Assembly (NCBI RefSeq): GCF_000687555.1
Contig: NZ_JHWJ01000009.1
Span: forward strand, 123,819 to 187,818
Direction: 5' to 3'
Source of the DNA: [Clostridium] aerotolerans DSM 5434
GTDB lineage: Bacteria > Bacillota > Clostridia > Lachnospirales > Lachnospiraceae
DNA length: 64,000 bases
In this document: positions 17,539-24,959 of the stretch, in pieces
How the letters are laid out: each line of letters starts with the position of its first letter
Position numbering within the stretch: the stretch's first letter is position 1
The notes under the pieces: model-generated
What the model was told of the DNA's origin: nothing
Database searches by the model: none
The model's input: the letters and a program-made list of their open reading frames with translations, nothing else
Position numbers and translations under genes: made by a program

Positions 17539-19623
17539 ATGAAAACGCAGATCAAAAGAAGGGCGGAAGAACTATTAAAGAAGCTGACTCTTGATGAAAA
17601 AATCGGTATGATACATGGGGCACAGCTTTTTCAGACCGCAGGGGTACCACGCCTTGGAATCCCGCCTCTTAAGATGTCAGATGGACCAATGGGAGTACGT
17701 CAGGAATTTGAGCCGGACCGTTGGAATGCCATTGGTCATTCCGATGATTATGTGACTTATCTTCCGTGCAACAGCGCATTGGCCGCAACCTGGAACAGGA
17801 CGCTGGCTTATGAAATGGGCAGTGTGCTTGGTGAGGAAGCCAGAGGGCGGGGAAAAGATGTGATTCTGGGTCCTGGGGTTAATATAAAAAGAAGTCCGCT
17901 ATGCGGAAGAAATTTTGAATATTTCAGCGAGGACCCCTATCTGACCAAAGAAATGGCAGTGCCCTATATTCAGGGAGTTCAGCTTTGGGACGTGGCAGCA
18001 TGTGTGAAGCATTTTGCAGCCAACAATCAGGAAACGGGACGTTTGTGGGTGGATGTGGAAATCGATGAGCAGGTGTTAAGAGACATTTATCTGCCTGCCT
18101 TTTACGAAGCAGTAACGAAAGGCGGAGCTTACACGATCATGGGGGCTTATAACAAATTATATGGGGAGCACTGCTGCCAGAGTGATTTTCTTCTCCATAA
18201 GATTCTCCGTGAAGAATGGGGATATGATGGTGTAGTAATCTCTGACTGGGGCGGAGTTCATGATACCAATCAGGCTGCATTGTCCCAATTGGATATAGAA
18301 ATGTCTGTTACCTATGATTTTGATGATTATTTTCTGGCTGATCCACTGAAAAAGAAGATTCAGGCGGGAGAGGTCAGCGAAACGGCTATTGATGAGAAAG
18401 TGCTTCGCATTCTTATACTGATGATGCGCCTTCATATGCTGAACGGAGAACGGAAAACTGGAGCCTACAATACTCCGGGGCATCGTAATAAAGCCCTGGA
18501 AGTGGCAAGGGAGTCGGTAGTTCTGTTAAAGAATGACAAGAATCGGCTTCCGCTTAAAAAAGAAGAATTAAAAAGCGTGCTGCTGGTGGGGGAGAACGCA
18601 GAATGCTTACATGCTGGCGGAGGTGGAAGTGCAGAAATCAAGGCATTGTATGAAATCTCTCCACTGATGGGACTGAAATCTCATTTAGGAGGAAATGTTA
18701 CCCTGGGTTATGCCCAGGGATACTGCCGGGAAGAAAAGATGGAAGAAGGTCAGGTGAACTGGCAGGAGACCAGTCTAAAAGATAGCGGAGCCCCAGAAAC
18801 ATTGTCCGCGATCCAAAATGATAAACTGGAAATGAAAAGAAAGGAGCTTCGTCTGGAGGCGGTTCGGCTTGCAAAAGAGTATGAGACGGTAATCTATATC
18901 GGTGGATTAAATCATGACTTTGATTGCGAAGGATTGGATCGGGAGGATATGAAGCTTCCCTATGAGCAGGATACCCTGATAAAAGAACTGCTGGCAGCAA
19001 AGTCGGATACGATCGTAGTCATGATTGGCGGAAGTCCGGTGGAGATGGAGACCTGGATTCATCAGGCCCACACGGTTTTATGGGGCTGGTACGGGGGAAT
19101 GGAAGGTGGTAATGCACTGGCGGAGGTGCTCCTTGGAGAAGTGAATCCTTCTGGAAAACTGCCGGAAACATTTTATAAATCCCACAAAAACTGTTCCGCA
19201 TATGCCCTTGGTGAGCTGGTCGGAGATAAAAAAGTCGTTTATAAGGAAGGAAAATATGTAGGATACCGTTATCTTGATCAATATCTAATTGAACCCCGGT
19301 TTTGCTTTGGCCATGGACTTTCCTATACAAACTTTGAATATAGAAATCTGGAAATTGACAGAAGAGAAGATTTAGTCTTATGTCTTGTGAAGAACACCGG
19401 ACATGTGGCAGGTGGAGAAATCATACAGGTATATAAGCGCAGTGAAAAGAATGAGGATTCCCTCTATAAGGAACTGATTGGATTTGAAAAAATATTTTTA
19501 GAGAGGGGAGAGGAGAGGCAGGTCACGCTCCATATTCAGGAGGAAATGGAAAACGGCTGTGAGATCCTGGTAGGAAGTTCATCAAGAGATATTCGTCTCA
19601 CAGGAAGCATTCATATGGTTTAA
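17539..19623 (+). CDS. Glycoside hydrolase family 3 beta-glucosidase-like enzyme
   Basis: A 694-residue cytoplasmic enzyme without signal peptide. It has the GH3 N-terminal barrel (about 10-300) with the nucleophile Asp236 in VVISDWGG, the C-terminal sandwich domain (about 330-570) and a C-terminal fibronectin-III-like domain (600-690). It should hydrolyse imported beta-linked glycosides; activity could be beta-glucosidase, beta-xylosidase or similar. ATG 17539 follows AAGGAAGGAAGG; an upstream in-frame GTG at 17503 has no SD. The gene is divergent from the YesM/YesN pair and close to the importer, so one catabolic unit is likely. Confidence 0.92.
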   Translation: MKTQIKRRAEELLKKLTLDEKIGMIHGAQLFQTAGVPRLGIPPLKMSDGPMGVRQEFEPDRWNAIGHSDDYVTYLPCNSALAATWNRTLAYEMGSVLGEEARGRGKDVILGPGVNIKRSPLCGRNFEYFSEDPYLTKEMAVPYIQGVQLWDVAACVKHFAANNQETGRLWVDVEIDEQVLRDIYLPAFYEAVTKGGAYTIMGAYNKLYGEHCCQSDFLLHKILREEWGYDGVVISDWGGVHDTNQAALSQLDIEMSVTYDFDDYFLADPLKKKIQAGEVSETAIDEKVLRILILMMRLHMLNGERKTGAYNTPGHRNKALEVARESVVLLKNDKNRLPLKKEELKSVLLVGENAECLHAGGGGSAEIKALYEISPLMGLKSHLGGNVTLGYAQGYCREEKMEEGQVNWQETSLKDSGAPETLSAIQNDKLEMKRKELRLEAVRLAKEYETVIYIGGLNHDFDCEGLDREDMKLPYEQDTLIKELLAAKSDTIVVMIGGSPVEMETWIHQAHTVLWGWYGGMEGGNALAEVLLGEVNPSGKLPETFYKSHKNCSAYALGELVGDKKVVYKEGKYVGYRYLDQYLIEPRFCFGHGLSYTNFEYRNLEIDRREDLVLCLVKNTGHVAGGEIIQVYKRSEKNEDSLYKELIGFEKIFLERGEERQVTLHIQEEMENGCEILVGSSSRDIRLTGSIHMV

Positions 19624-19625
19624 AT

Positions 19626-19669
19626 ACATTAAGCACATTTTCCGGTTATTCAGAAAATGTGCTTAATGT
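19626..19669. terminator. 17-bp perfect hairpin terminator between convergent genes
   Basis: ACATTAAGCACATTTTC (19626-19642) pairs perfectly with GAAAATGTGCTTAATGT (19653-19669) around a 10-base loop. One arm is the last coding codons of the Crp-like gene, whose stop lies in the loop. The plus strand has only a modest T-rich tail. Confidence 0.65.
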
Positions 19670-20317
19670 AAATTGGTTTTTATTATAAGTAAGAATTCCT
19701 TCGGTCTGAAGTTTACTGAGCTCACTGGACAGAGCGCTCCGGTCGATGGAAAGGTAATCTGCAAGCTGCTGTCTGTTAAATGGAATATAAAACGTGGAGG
19801 AATTGCTCTTTATGGATTCTGCGGACAAATAAGAAAGCAGTTTTTCCCGTATGGTCTTTTTTGACATGTGCTGCATCTTCTTTGTGAGAAGCAGATTCTT
19901 TTTTGCGATGGCAGAAATAAAGTTCTGGACGAGCCTTGTGTGGAAGGCGCAGGCAGAGCTGCACACGTTCATAATGCGGTTAAAGTCCATAAAGATCACG
20001 TCGCATTCGGTATCGCAGATTACACTCATCTCAATGGGAATTGAGGAAATACAGGCATAAGTCTCCGCAAACAGGCTGCCGGGAAGTGCTTCGGAAATAA
20101 TGGTCCGCTTTCCCCAAAAGTCCTCCTGAATAATCAGTGCAGCCCCGGAAACCACCATTCCGATGGAACGGATGTAATCACCGCTGTGTATGATGAATTC
20201 ATCCTTTTTATAATGCTTGATACGGGCGGATAAGCAGCTTAGCATGGACTGTATTTCTTCTTCTGTAACGCCCTGAAACAAATGTGATTTTTTTAAAATA
20301 GGCAGATATTGCTGCAT
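19646..20317 (-). CDS. Crp/Fnr family transcriptional regulator
   Basis: A 223-residue regulator with an N-terminal cyclic-nucleotide-binding-type beta barrel (about 10-120), a long dimerisation helix and a C-terminal HTH (FNRQQLADYLSIDRSALSSEL). Cysteines lie at scattered positions, but I do not see the classic Fnr N-terminal Cys cluster. Proteins of this type next to Hcp and hemerythrin genes (HcpR/DNR-like) sense NO or redox change. It is divergent from the cupin-hemerythrin operon, with an ACAAC-N6-GTTGT palindrome between, so it probably regulates that operon and itself. Confidence 0.88.
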   Translation of the reverse strand: MQQYLPILKKSHLFQGVTEEEIQSMLSCLSARIKHYKKDEFIIHSGDYIRSIGMVVSGAALIIQEDFWGKRTIISEALPGSLFAETYACISSIPIEMSVICDTECDVIFMDFNRIMNVCSSACAFHTRLVQNFISAIAKKNLLLTKKMQHMSKKTIREKLLSYLSAESIKSNSSTFYIPFNRQQLADYLSIDRSALSSELSKLQTEGILTYNKNQFTLSTFSE

Positions 20318-20357
20318 TCGTCCCGTCCTTTCAAAAAAGTTTTAAAATGTTGTAATA

Positions 20358-20373
20358 ACAACCGAATTGTTGT
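20358..20373. promoter_or_regulatory. Putative Crp/Fnr-type operator
   Basis: The inverted repeat ACAAC (20358-20362) N6 GTTGT (20369-20373) lies about 12 bases upstream of a TATAAT, so it overlaps the -35 region of the cupin operon. Size and symmetry fit a Crp/Fnr dimer. Confidence 0.5.
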
Positions 20374-20384
20374 AGATATTATAT

Positions 20385-20390
20385 TATAAT
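20385..20390 (+). promoter_or_regulatory. -10 element of the cupin-hemerythrin operon
   Basis: A perfect TATAAT 39 bases ahead of the cupin ATG. No consensus -35 is present at 17 bases, in keeping with activator control from the adjacent palindrome. Confidence 0.5.
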
Positions 20391-20428
20391 TTCCATGTAA
20401 AGGCAAGAGATTTTAAGGAGGAGGCCAT

Positions 20429-20764
20429 ATGTCAGAAAAAATCCTGAAAAATATAGGACACGAAGAAGTCGTGACTTTGTCTGGTCTGGTTCAGATTCAA
20501 GAGGGGCAGATCGTTAGCAAAACCCTTTCACAAAATGAAGCAGTCAGCATTACACTGTTTGCTTTTCATAAAGGCGAAGAAATCAGCACCCATGAATCAA
20601 AGGGTGATGCCATGGTTACCGTGCTGGAAGGTACTGGTAAGTTTACAGTGGATGGCAGGGAATATATACTTGACGCAGGCCAGACCTTAGTCATGCCGGC
20701 GAATAAGCCTCACGCAGTATATGCCGAGGAAAGCTTTAAGATGATGCTGGTCGTGGTTTTTTAG
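20429..20764 (+). CDS. Cupin domain protein
   Basis: A 111-residue single-domain cupin. Cupin motif 1 is visible around THESKGDAMVTVLEGTGKF and motif 2 around AGQTLVMPANKPHAVYA, giving likely metal ligands (His, Glu, His). Small cupins of this type are common beside anaerobic stress genes, with no fixed reaction. SD AAGGAGGAGG precedes the ATG. It is the first gene of the operon under the divergent Crp/Fnr regulator. A sensor or small-molecule-binding role is as likely as catalysis. Confidence 0.85.
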   Translation: MSEKILKNIGHEEVVTLSGLVQIQEGQIVSKTLSQNEAVSITLFAFHKGEEISTHESKGDAMVTVLEGTGKFTVDGREYILDAGQTLVMPANKPHAVYAEESFKMMLVVVF

Positions 20765-20874
20765 ACGAATCAGATAAAAGAGGAATTAAGAGAGGTCATA
20801 GTAGGAAGATGGATAGCAGGATGTCATGGATACAGAGTGAGAATGAAGGCGACAAAGAAAGAGGCAAGGAAGAA

Positions 20875-21393
20875 ATGAAAGCATCGGGAATATCTGCTGA
20901 CTCCATGAAGCTAAGGGATGAATTGACCGGCGCATTAATTGGTCTTGCCAAATCCTGTGGAATGCATCAGAAGCTTCCCATGACGACAGGCATTTTGATA
21001 GAAGGGCTGTTTGCTACCGTAAACAATACAAGCGATGATGGTCTTAGGAATATAATACGCAGGGTCCGTGAGGAAAAGCGAAAGGTAGCCCCTAATTGCA
21101 GCACCTGCCTTTCTGTTTGCGGAAACACCTCTGATGTAGATATGAAGGAAATCTGGAATGAGGATCCGGATGTCCGGTCGTTACAATCCACCATTCTTTT
21201 GGGAGTAAAGGGACTGGCAGCCAATGCTTCCCTTGCGCGGGCACTTGGATATGAGGATGAGAAGGTGAATCATTTCTTCTACAAAGCATTATGTATGATC
21301 AGCTATGATCTGACCATGGAACAGCTTCTTCCCGTGGCACTTGAGCTGGGAGAAGTAAATCTTATATGTATGGAACTTTTGGACAATAAATAA
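20875..21393 (+). CDS. Stand-alone protein resembling the Hcp helical domain
   Basis: 172 residues from ATG 20875 (SD AAGGAAG). An in-frame ATG at 20809 would add 22 residues but has a poor SD. Residues 75-85 read CSTCLSVCGNT (Cys75, Cys78, Cys82), followed by a helical stretch with STILLGVKGLAANASLARAL and LGEVNLICMELLD. This resembles the N-terminal helical region of hybrid cluster protein / hydroxylamine reductase, but the Rossmann domains holding the hybrid cluster are absent. The Cys residues could bind an iron-sulfur cluster. Linked DUF1858 and hemerythrin genes suggest NO or redox protection. The family call is moderate. Confidence 0.6.
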   Translation: MKASGISADSMKLRDELTGALIGLAKSCGMHQKLPMTTGILIEGLFATVNNTSDDGLRNIIRRVREEKRKVAPNCSTCLSVCGNTSDVDMKEIWNEDPDVRSLQSTILLGVKGLAANASLARALGYEDEKVNHFFYKALCMISYDLTMEQLLPVALELGEVNLICMELLDNK

Positions 21394-21412
21394 TAATTAG
21401 GAGGAATTTTTT

Positions 21413-21598
21413 ATGATAACAAAGGAAATGACAATCGGAGAAGTATTAAGAATGAACCCTGCTTCTGCAGAAGTATTAATGAGCTGCGGGATGCACTGCC
21501 TTGGCTGCCCTTCTTCCCAGATGGAATCTTTGGAAGAGGCTTGCATGGTCCACGGACTTGATGCAGACGGCTTAATTGAAAAGCTGAACAATATCTAA
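21413..21598 (+). CDS. DUF1858 domain protein (ScdA N-terminal-like)
   Basis: A 61-residue protein with the DUF1858 pattern: [20 protein letters not shown] followed by CGMHCLGCP. The same domain forms the N-terminus of the di-iron repair protein ScdA/YtfE, where it precedes a hemerythrin-like domain. Here the hemerythrin-like domains are separate genes downstream, so the parts of a ScdA-like system are split. SD TAGGAGGAA precedes the ATG. Cys residues near the centre may bind metal or a thiol. Confidence 0.9.
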   Translation: MITKEMTIGEVLRMNPASAEVLMSCGMHCLGCPSSQMESLEEACMVHGLDADGLIEKLNNI

Positions 21599-21623
21599 AT
21601 CTAAGAGAGAAAAGAGGAGCAGG

Positions 21624-22229
21624 ATGAGCGCTTTTTTAGGACCGATTCATATTTGGTTATATAACAAAATTAAATTTCAGGATGCAATGGCAAATGCGGT
21701 GTTAGACTTAGCAAAGGAAAAGGGTCTGGCTGGTGACTTAAGAGAGAAGACGGATAATCGTTACGGAACACTTCCGGAAGGAAACCTGGAAGATCTTGTG
21801 GATACAGGTAATATCCACGGCTGGCTTCAGGAGAGAGTAAGCCTTGTAGAGAACAGACTTGCTTATGCTGTGACCGAAGTACTTGAGGCGGATGCCAATG
21901 TTCTTACTGATATGGAAGAAGCTATCTGTAAGCTGGGAGAAGAAAGCCCGGTGGAGCAGGGCGTTTCCGCAAGAGAAGCATTTGATGCCTTAGATGCAAG
22001 ACTATTAAACGGAATGCCTTGTGACCATGTAAATGCTATGGTCGAAGATTCTGAGGACCGTGTGGTCTGGAGACAGGCTCAGGACATTCATGGAATTTAT
22101 TGGAACATGATTCACGGTGACGTGAAGCATTACTACACCTTAAGAGCGGCTCTGATCAAAGGAATGTTAAAGGATTCCAAAATTCAGTTTAGCCAAATCG
22201 AAGATCAGGTGTACGAATTAAGGAGATGA
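21624..22229 (+). CDS. Conserved protein of unknown function in the hemerythrin operon
   Basis: A 201-residue soluble, acidic, mostly helical protein that I do not recognise. Visible features are the N-terminus MSAFLGPIHIWLYNKI, a GNIHGWLQ segment, MPCDHVN with adjacent Cys-Asp-His, and WRQAQDIHGIYW plus HGDVKHYY near the C-terminus. The repeated His, Asp and Trp/Tyr residues on predicted helices could form a metal or heme site. SD GAGGAG precedes ATG 21624, and the hemerythrin gene starts 4 bases after its stop, so the two are tightly coupled. Confidence 0.7.
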   Translation: MSAFLGPIHIWLYNKIKFQDAMANAVLDLAKEKGLAGDLREKTDNRYGTLPEGNLEDLVDTGNIHGWLQERVSLVENRLAYAVTEVLEADANVLTDMEEAICKLGEESPVEQGVSAREAFDALDARLLNGMPCDHVNAMVEDSEDRVVWRQAQDIHGIYWNMIHGDVKHYYTLRAALIKGMLKDSKIQFSQIEDQVYELRR

Positions 22230-22233
22230 CGCT

Positions 22234-22788
22234 ATGTACGGAATTGACTTATTAATGAAAGAGCATGAAAACATTCTGGATTTTACTGCTTATTTAAGAA
22301 AGATTTGTGCCGGTATCTTAAACGGAGAACCAGTCAACGGCAAGCTTTTAAGAGAATGCGTTGATTTTGGTAGAAATTACGCGGACAAGCATCACCATGG
22401 AAAAGAAGAAAAAATCCTCTTTCAGTTCATGCTCGACAATATGGGCCCTGTCGCAGATAAATTAATCCGCAATGGCATGCTGGTAGAACATGATTTTGGA
22501 AGACTCTATCTTTCTGAGCTGGAAAAAGCAGTTGAGGAATACGAAAAGAATCCCCTTGATGACTACAAGCTGGATATCATTTCCAACGCAGTTGGTTACG
22601 GCGCCTTATTAAAGCGCCATATAGAGAAAGAGGATGAAGTGGTTTACACCTTTGCGGCTCGTTCCCTTACCGAAGAGCACAAAAAGGCAGTGGATGAACA
22701 AACAGAATCTTTCGAGAAGCAGGCAGACGGAGATGGAGTCCGGGATCATTACTTAAACTGGCTCCATGAGAAGTTAAATCAGCAATAA
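22234..22788 (+). CDS. Hemerythrin domain protein
   Basis: A 184-residue four-helix-bundle protein with the HHE pattern: His11 (MKEHENIL), His53-55 with Glu58/59 (KHHHGKEEKILF), His86 (VEHDFGR) and His129-IEKEDEVVY. These are the expected non-heme di-iron ligands for binding O2 or NO. A C-terminal extension of about 45 residues follows the bundle. The SD (AAGGAGATGA) overlaps the upstream stop. With the DUF1858 gene it resembles ScdA/YtfE split in two, which supports a role in di-iron centre repair or NO defence. Confidence 0.9.
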   Translation: MYGIDLLMKEHENILDFTAYLRKICAGILNGEPVNGKLLRECVDFGRNYADKHHHGKEEKILFQFMLDNMGPVADKLIRNGMLVEHDFGRLYLSELEKAVEEYEKNPLDDYKLDIISNAVGYGALLKRHIEKEDEVVYTFAARSLTEEHKKAVDEQTESFEKQADGDGVRDHYLNWLHEKLNQQ

Positions 22789-22859
22789 TTATGAGACGGT
22801 CTGGGAATGCAGGCCGTCTTGTCTGTTATTGGAACATACAAAAGAAGGGAGCACGAACC

Positions 22860-23267
22860 ATGGAATTAAAGCATTATATGGATCAGCATGAGCGGATCTT
22901 GGAAGAACTGAATATTTTAAAATCACTCTGTAAGAAACGGGATTTAGAGGAGGATGCGGCGGAAATTGCACTTCATATTAACAGTCTGGCGGGAAAGCTT
23001 AAAATACATTTATCCTCAGAGGACCAGTATCTGTATCCTTCCTTTCTTCAGTCCAACGATAAAAAGCTGGTAACCATGGCAAACGAATACCAGAAGGAAA
23101 TGGGAAATCTCATGTCTGTTTTTACAGAGTTTAAAGAAGGCTTCAATACAAAGTTTAAGATCATGGCAGAAAAGGATGGTTTTTACATAGAAGCGGATAA
23201 GATCATAAGAGCCATTGAGACTCGCATGCAGAAGGAAGAAAGCGGTTTATATCGTTTGGTGAAATAG
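22860..23267 (+). CDS. Hemerythrin-like protein with incomplete ligand set
   Basis: 135 residues from ATG 22860 (SD AAGGGAG, 8 bases upstream). The hemerythrin signature appears at His10 (DQHERIL), His39 and His50 with Glu53 (KIHLSSEDQYLYP), but the usual last His of the bundle is replaced in TRMQKEESGLY. It may bind iron weakly, bind heme or another metal, or serve as a partner of the preceding full hemerythrin. It ends the operon. A small hairpin at 22793-22820 separates it from the previous gene and might lower its expression. Confidence 0.8.
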   Translation: MELKHYMDQHERILEELNILKSLCKKRDLEEDAAEIALHINSLAGKLKIHLSSEDQYLYPSFLQSNDKKLVTMANEYQKEMGNLMSVFTEFKEGFNTKFKIMAEKDGFYIEADKIIRAIETRMQKEESGLYRLVK

Positions 23268-23313
23268 ATGTTATGATCTAGTACATCTGATAGTTGTGAC
23301 AAATATAAAAGAT

Positions 23314-23362
23314 AAAAAGCAGTCAGTGCGTAGGATTTAGGTTACGCTATGGCTGTTTTTTT
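23314..23362 (+). terminator. Intrinsic terminator of the hemerythrin operon
   Basis: AAAAAGCAGTCAGTGCGTA (23314-23332) pairs with TACGCTATGGCTGTTTTTTT (23343-23362), with several G-T pairs and one mismatch, ending in a T-run. Confidence 0.75.
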
Positions 23363-23736
23363 CTTTTATCGCGTAAAATAAATCTTATCATAACTGGCTG
23401 TGATATTAATCATATGGACATATTGGTAAAGTTTTCCTTGGCTTTCTGGGGTAATACAAATAACAATAGGGCGAATTTGATTGATTCTTTTATTGAATCA
23501 TATGGATTTATAAAGATTATAATATGAAAAAATGGCATATTGCTTAGTTTTTGGTATAAAACGGTATAAAACAACACAAAACACATATAAAACAAAAATA
23601 AAAACAAAATAAAAACATAAAAGTAAATAAAAATATTGCAAAAGCAAAAACGATGTGCTACAATTTCAACAGAAAGGACATAACGGGGTGTGTCCGGAGC
23701 AAAAAACTATTTTTATATTTTAAGGAGGTTTATTTT
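23363..23736 (+). promoter_or_regulatory. Upstream region of the thioribose/deoxyribose importer: A-rich repeats and promoter
   Basis: This 374-base gap holds no credible gene. From about 23555 to 23634 the plus strand is strongly A-rich with repeated ATAAAACAA/AAAACA units. The 16 bases at 23594-23609 recur exactly at 30855-30870, upstream of the microcompartment operon. An SD AAGGAGG precedes the binding-protein ATG at 23737. The shared A-rich units are candidate operators for the DeoR regulator encoded at 29960. Confidence 0.5.
23636..23664 (+). promoter_or_regulatory. Promoter of the importer-mtnK-mtnA operon
   Basis: TTGCAA (23636-23641), a 17-base spacer, then TACAAT (23659-23664) with an extended -10 TGC. 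It lies just downstream of the A-rich repeats. Confidence 0.7.
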
Positions 23737-24915
23737 ATGAAAAGAAAGATTGCAATGGTCCTTGCTGTACTCATGGTTTTCTCTGCAACTGCCTGCAGTA
23801 GTGGGACAACTGGAGCGACTGCGGCAGCATCTCCTGAGAAGAAAACGGAAGCTTCCAAAACAGAAGAAACCACAACGGCAGCTCAGAAGGTTTCTGAAGC
23901 TCAGGCTTCAGGCTCTCTGAAAGGCAAAAAGGTTGCAGTTGTAAGAAACCTGGCAGCAGGCGACCATACCCAGCAATTTCTCGACGGCTGTGTTTCAGAA
24001 GGCAAGAAGTTTGGCTGGACCGTTGATACCTTTGTAACAGATGGGGATGATGCAAAGGCGCAGGAAACAGTCGCACAGGTGATTGCAAAGAACTATGACG
24101 GCCTCATTGTATCTCATGGGCAGCTTTCCTATTCTTATGATATGTTGAAGCCTGCAAGAGAAAAAGGAATGGCAGTAGTAACATTTGACACCATGCCATA
24201 CCAGGGCGGTGATGCCAATGGACTTCTTTTAGAGGGAGTAACCTCTACGGCTCAGAATGATCAGGCACTTGCAGAGCTTTCTCTTGGTTTCATGATGAAG
24301 GAATTTGAAGCCAAAGGCGGTACATATCCTATGAAAGTCCTTAAAACATTTATGGGACCTGGAGTTCCTCCTCTTGACCGACGCAATGAGATTTATACCA
24401 GGCTGGAAGGAGAGGGAAAGATTAAGACGTTAGAGGTAATTGCTCCTTCTGATTCAGCCAATGCAAGAGGTGATATGACAAACAAGACGGCTGCGATTCT
24501 TCCAAAATATCCGGAAGGCTCTGTGGATGCCATCTGGGGCTGCTACGATGAACTTGCAAAAGGGGTATTGCAGGCTTTAAACGATGCAGGCCGTACCGAT
24601 ATTCCTATGTATACCATTGATGTTTCAAACGATGATATCCAGCTTATGGTAAAGAATCCAAAGGTGTGGAAATCTACGGCAGCTGTGGATCCAAAACTCA
24701 TTGGAATCGTAGATACCCGTTTGCTTGCCTTAAAGCTTCTTGGATCTGAAACACCGGATTACTTTGATCTGGATGCCAATAACATTGAGACCACACAGCT
24801 AAGCGCGGATACCACCATGAATGATCTTGGAAAGATCATCAAAGGCTGGGGGAATGCAGAAGATCCTAAGGGAGCCTTATATACCGATGTTATAAAAGGT
24901 CTTTATGTACAATAG
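23737..24915 (+). CDS. Sugar-binding lipoprotein of a ribose-type ABC importer
   Basis: 392 residues from ATG 23737 (SD AAGGAGG). The lipoprotein signal ends at the lipobox ATACSS (Cys at about residue 20), followed by a Ser/Thr/Ala/Lys-rich linker and a periplasmic-binding-protein type 1 (RbsB/AI-2 like) domain. It should capture a pentose-type ligand outside the cell. The operon continues with a double ATPase, a permease, MtnK and MtnA, so the ligand is probably 5-methylthioribose or 5-deoxyribose. An earlier in-frame ATG at 23653 has no SD and falls inside the promoter. Confidence 0.9.
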   Translation: MKRKIAMVLAVLMVFSATACSSGTTGATAAASPEKKTEASKTEETTTAAQKVSEAQASGSLKGKKVAVVRNLAAGDHTQQFLDGCVSEGKKFGWTVDTFVTDGDDAKAQETVAQVIAKNYDGLIVSHGQLSYSYDMLKPAREKGMAVVTFDTMPYQGGDANGLLLEGVTSTAQNDQALAELSLGFMMKEFEAKGGTYPMKVLKTFMGPGVPPLDRRNEIYTRLEGEGKIKTLEVIAPSDSANARGDMTNKTAAILPKYPEGSVDAIWGCYDELAKGVLQALNDAGRTDIPMYTIDVSNDDIQLMVKNPKVWKSTAAVDPKLIGIVDTRLLALKLLGSETPDYFDLDANNIETTQLSADTTMNDLGKIIKGWGNAEDPKGALYTDVIKGLYVQ

Positions 24916-24959
24916 AAGGAAGACAACGATTGTTATTACATATTTAAGGAAGAGATGCC

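Noticed and set aside
22793..22820. Hairpin between the two hemerythrin genes as a full terminator
   Set aside because: The stem is short and no T-run follows; at most it lowers expression of the last gene.
23414..23527. 37-codon frame (MDILVKFSLAFWGN...) before the importer operon
   Set aside because: There is no SD and the composition is A/T-driven; I see no sign of a real peptide.
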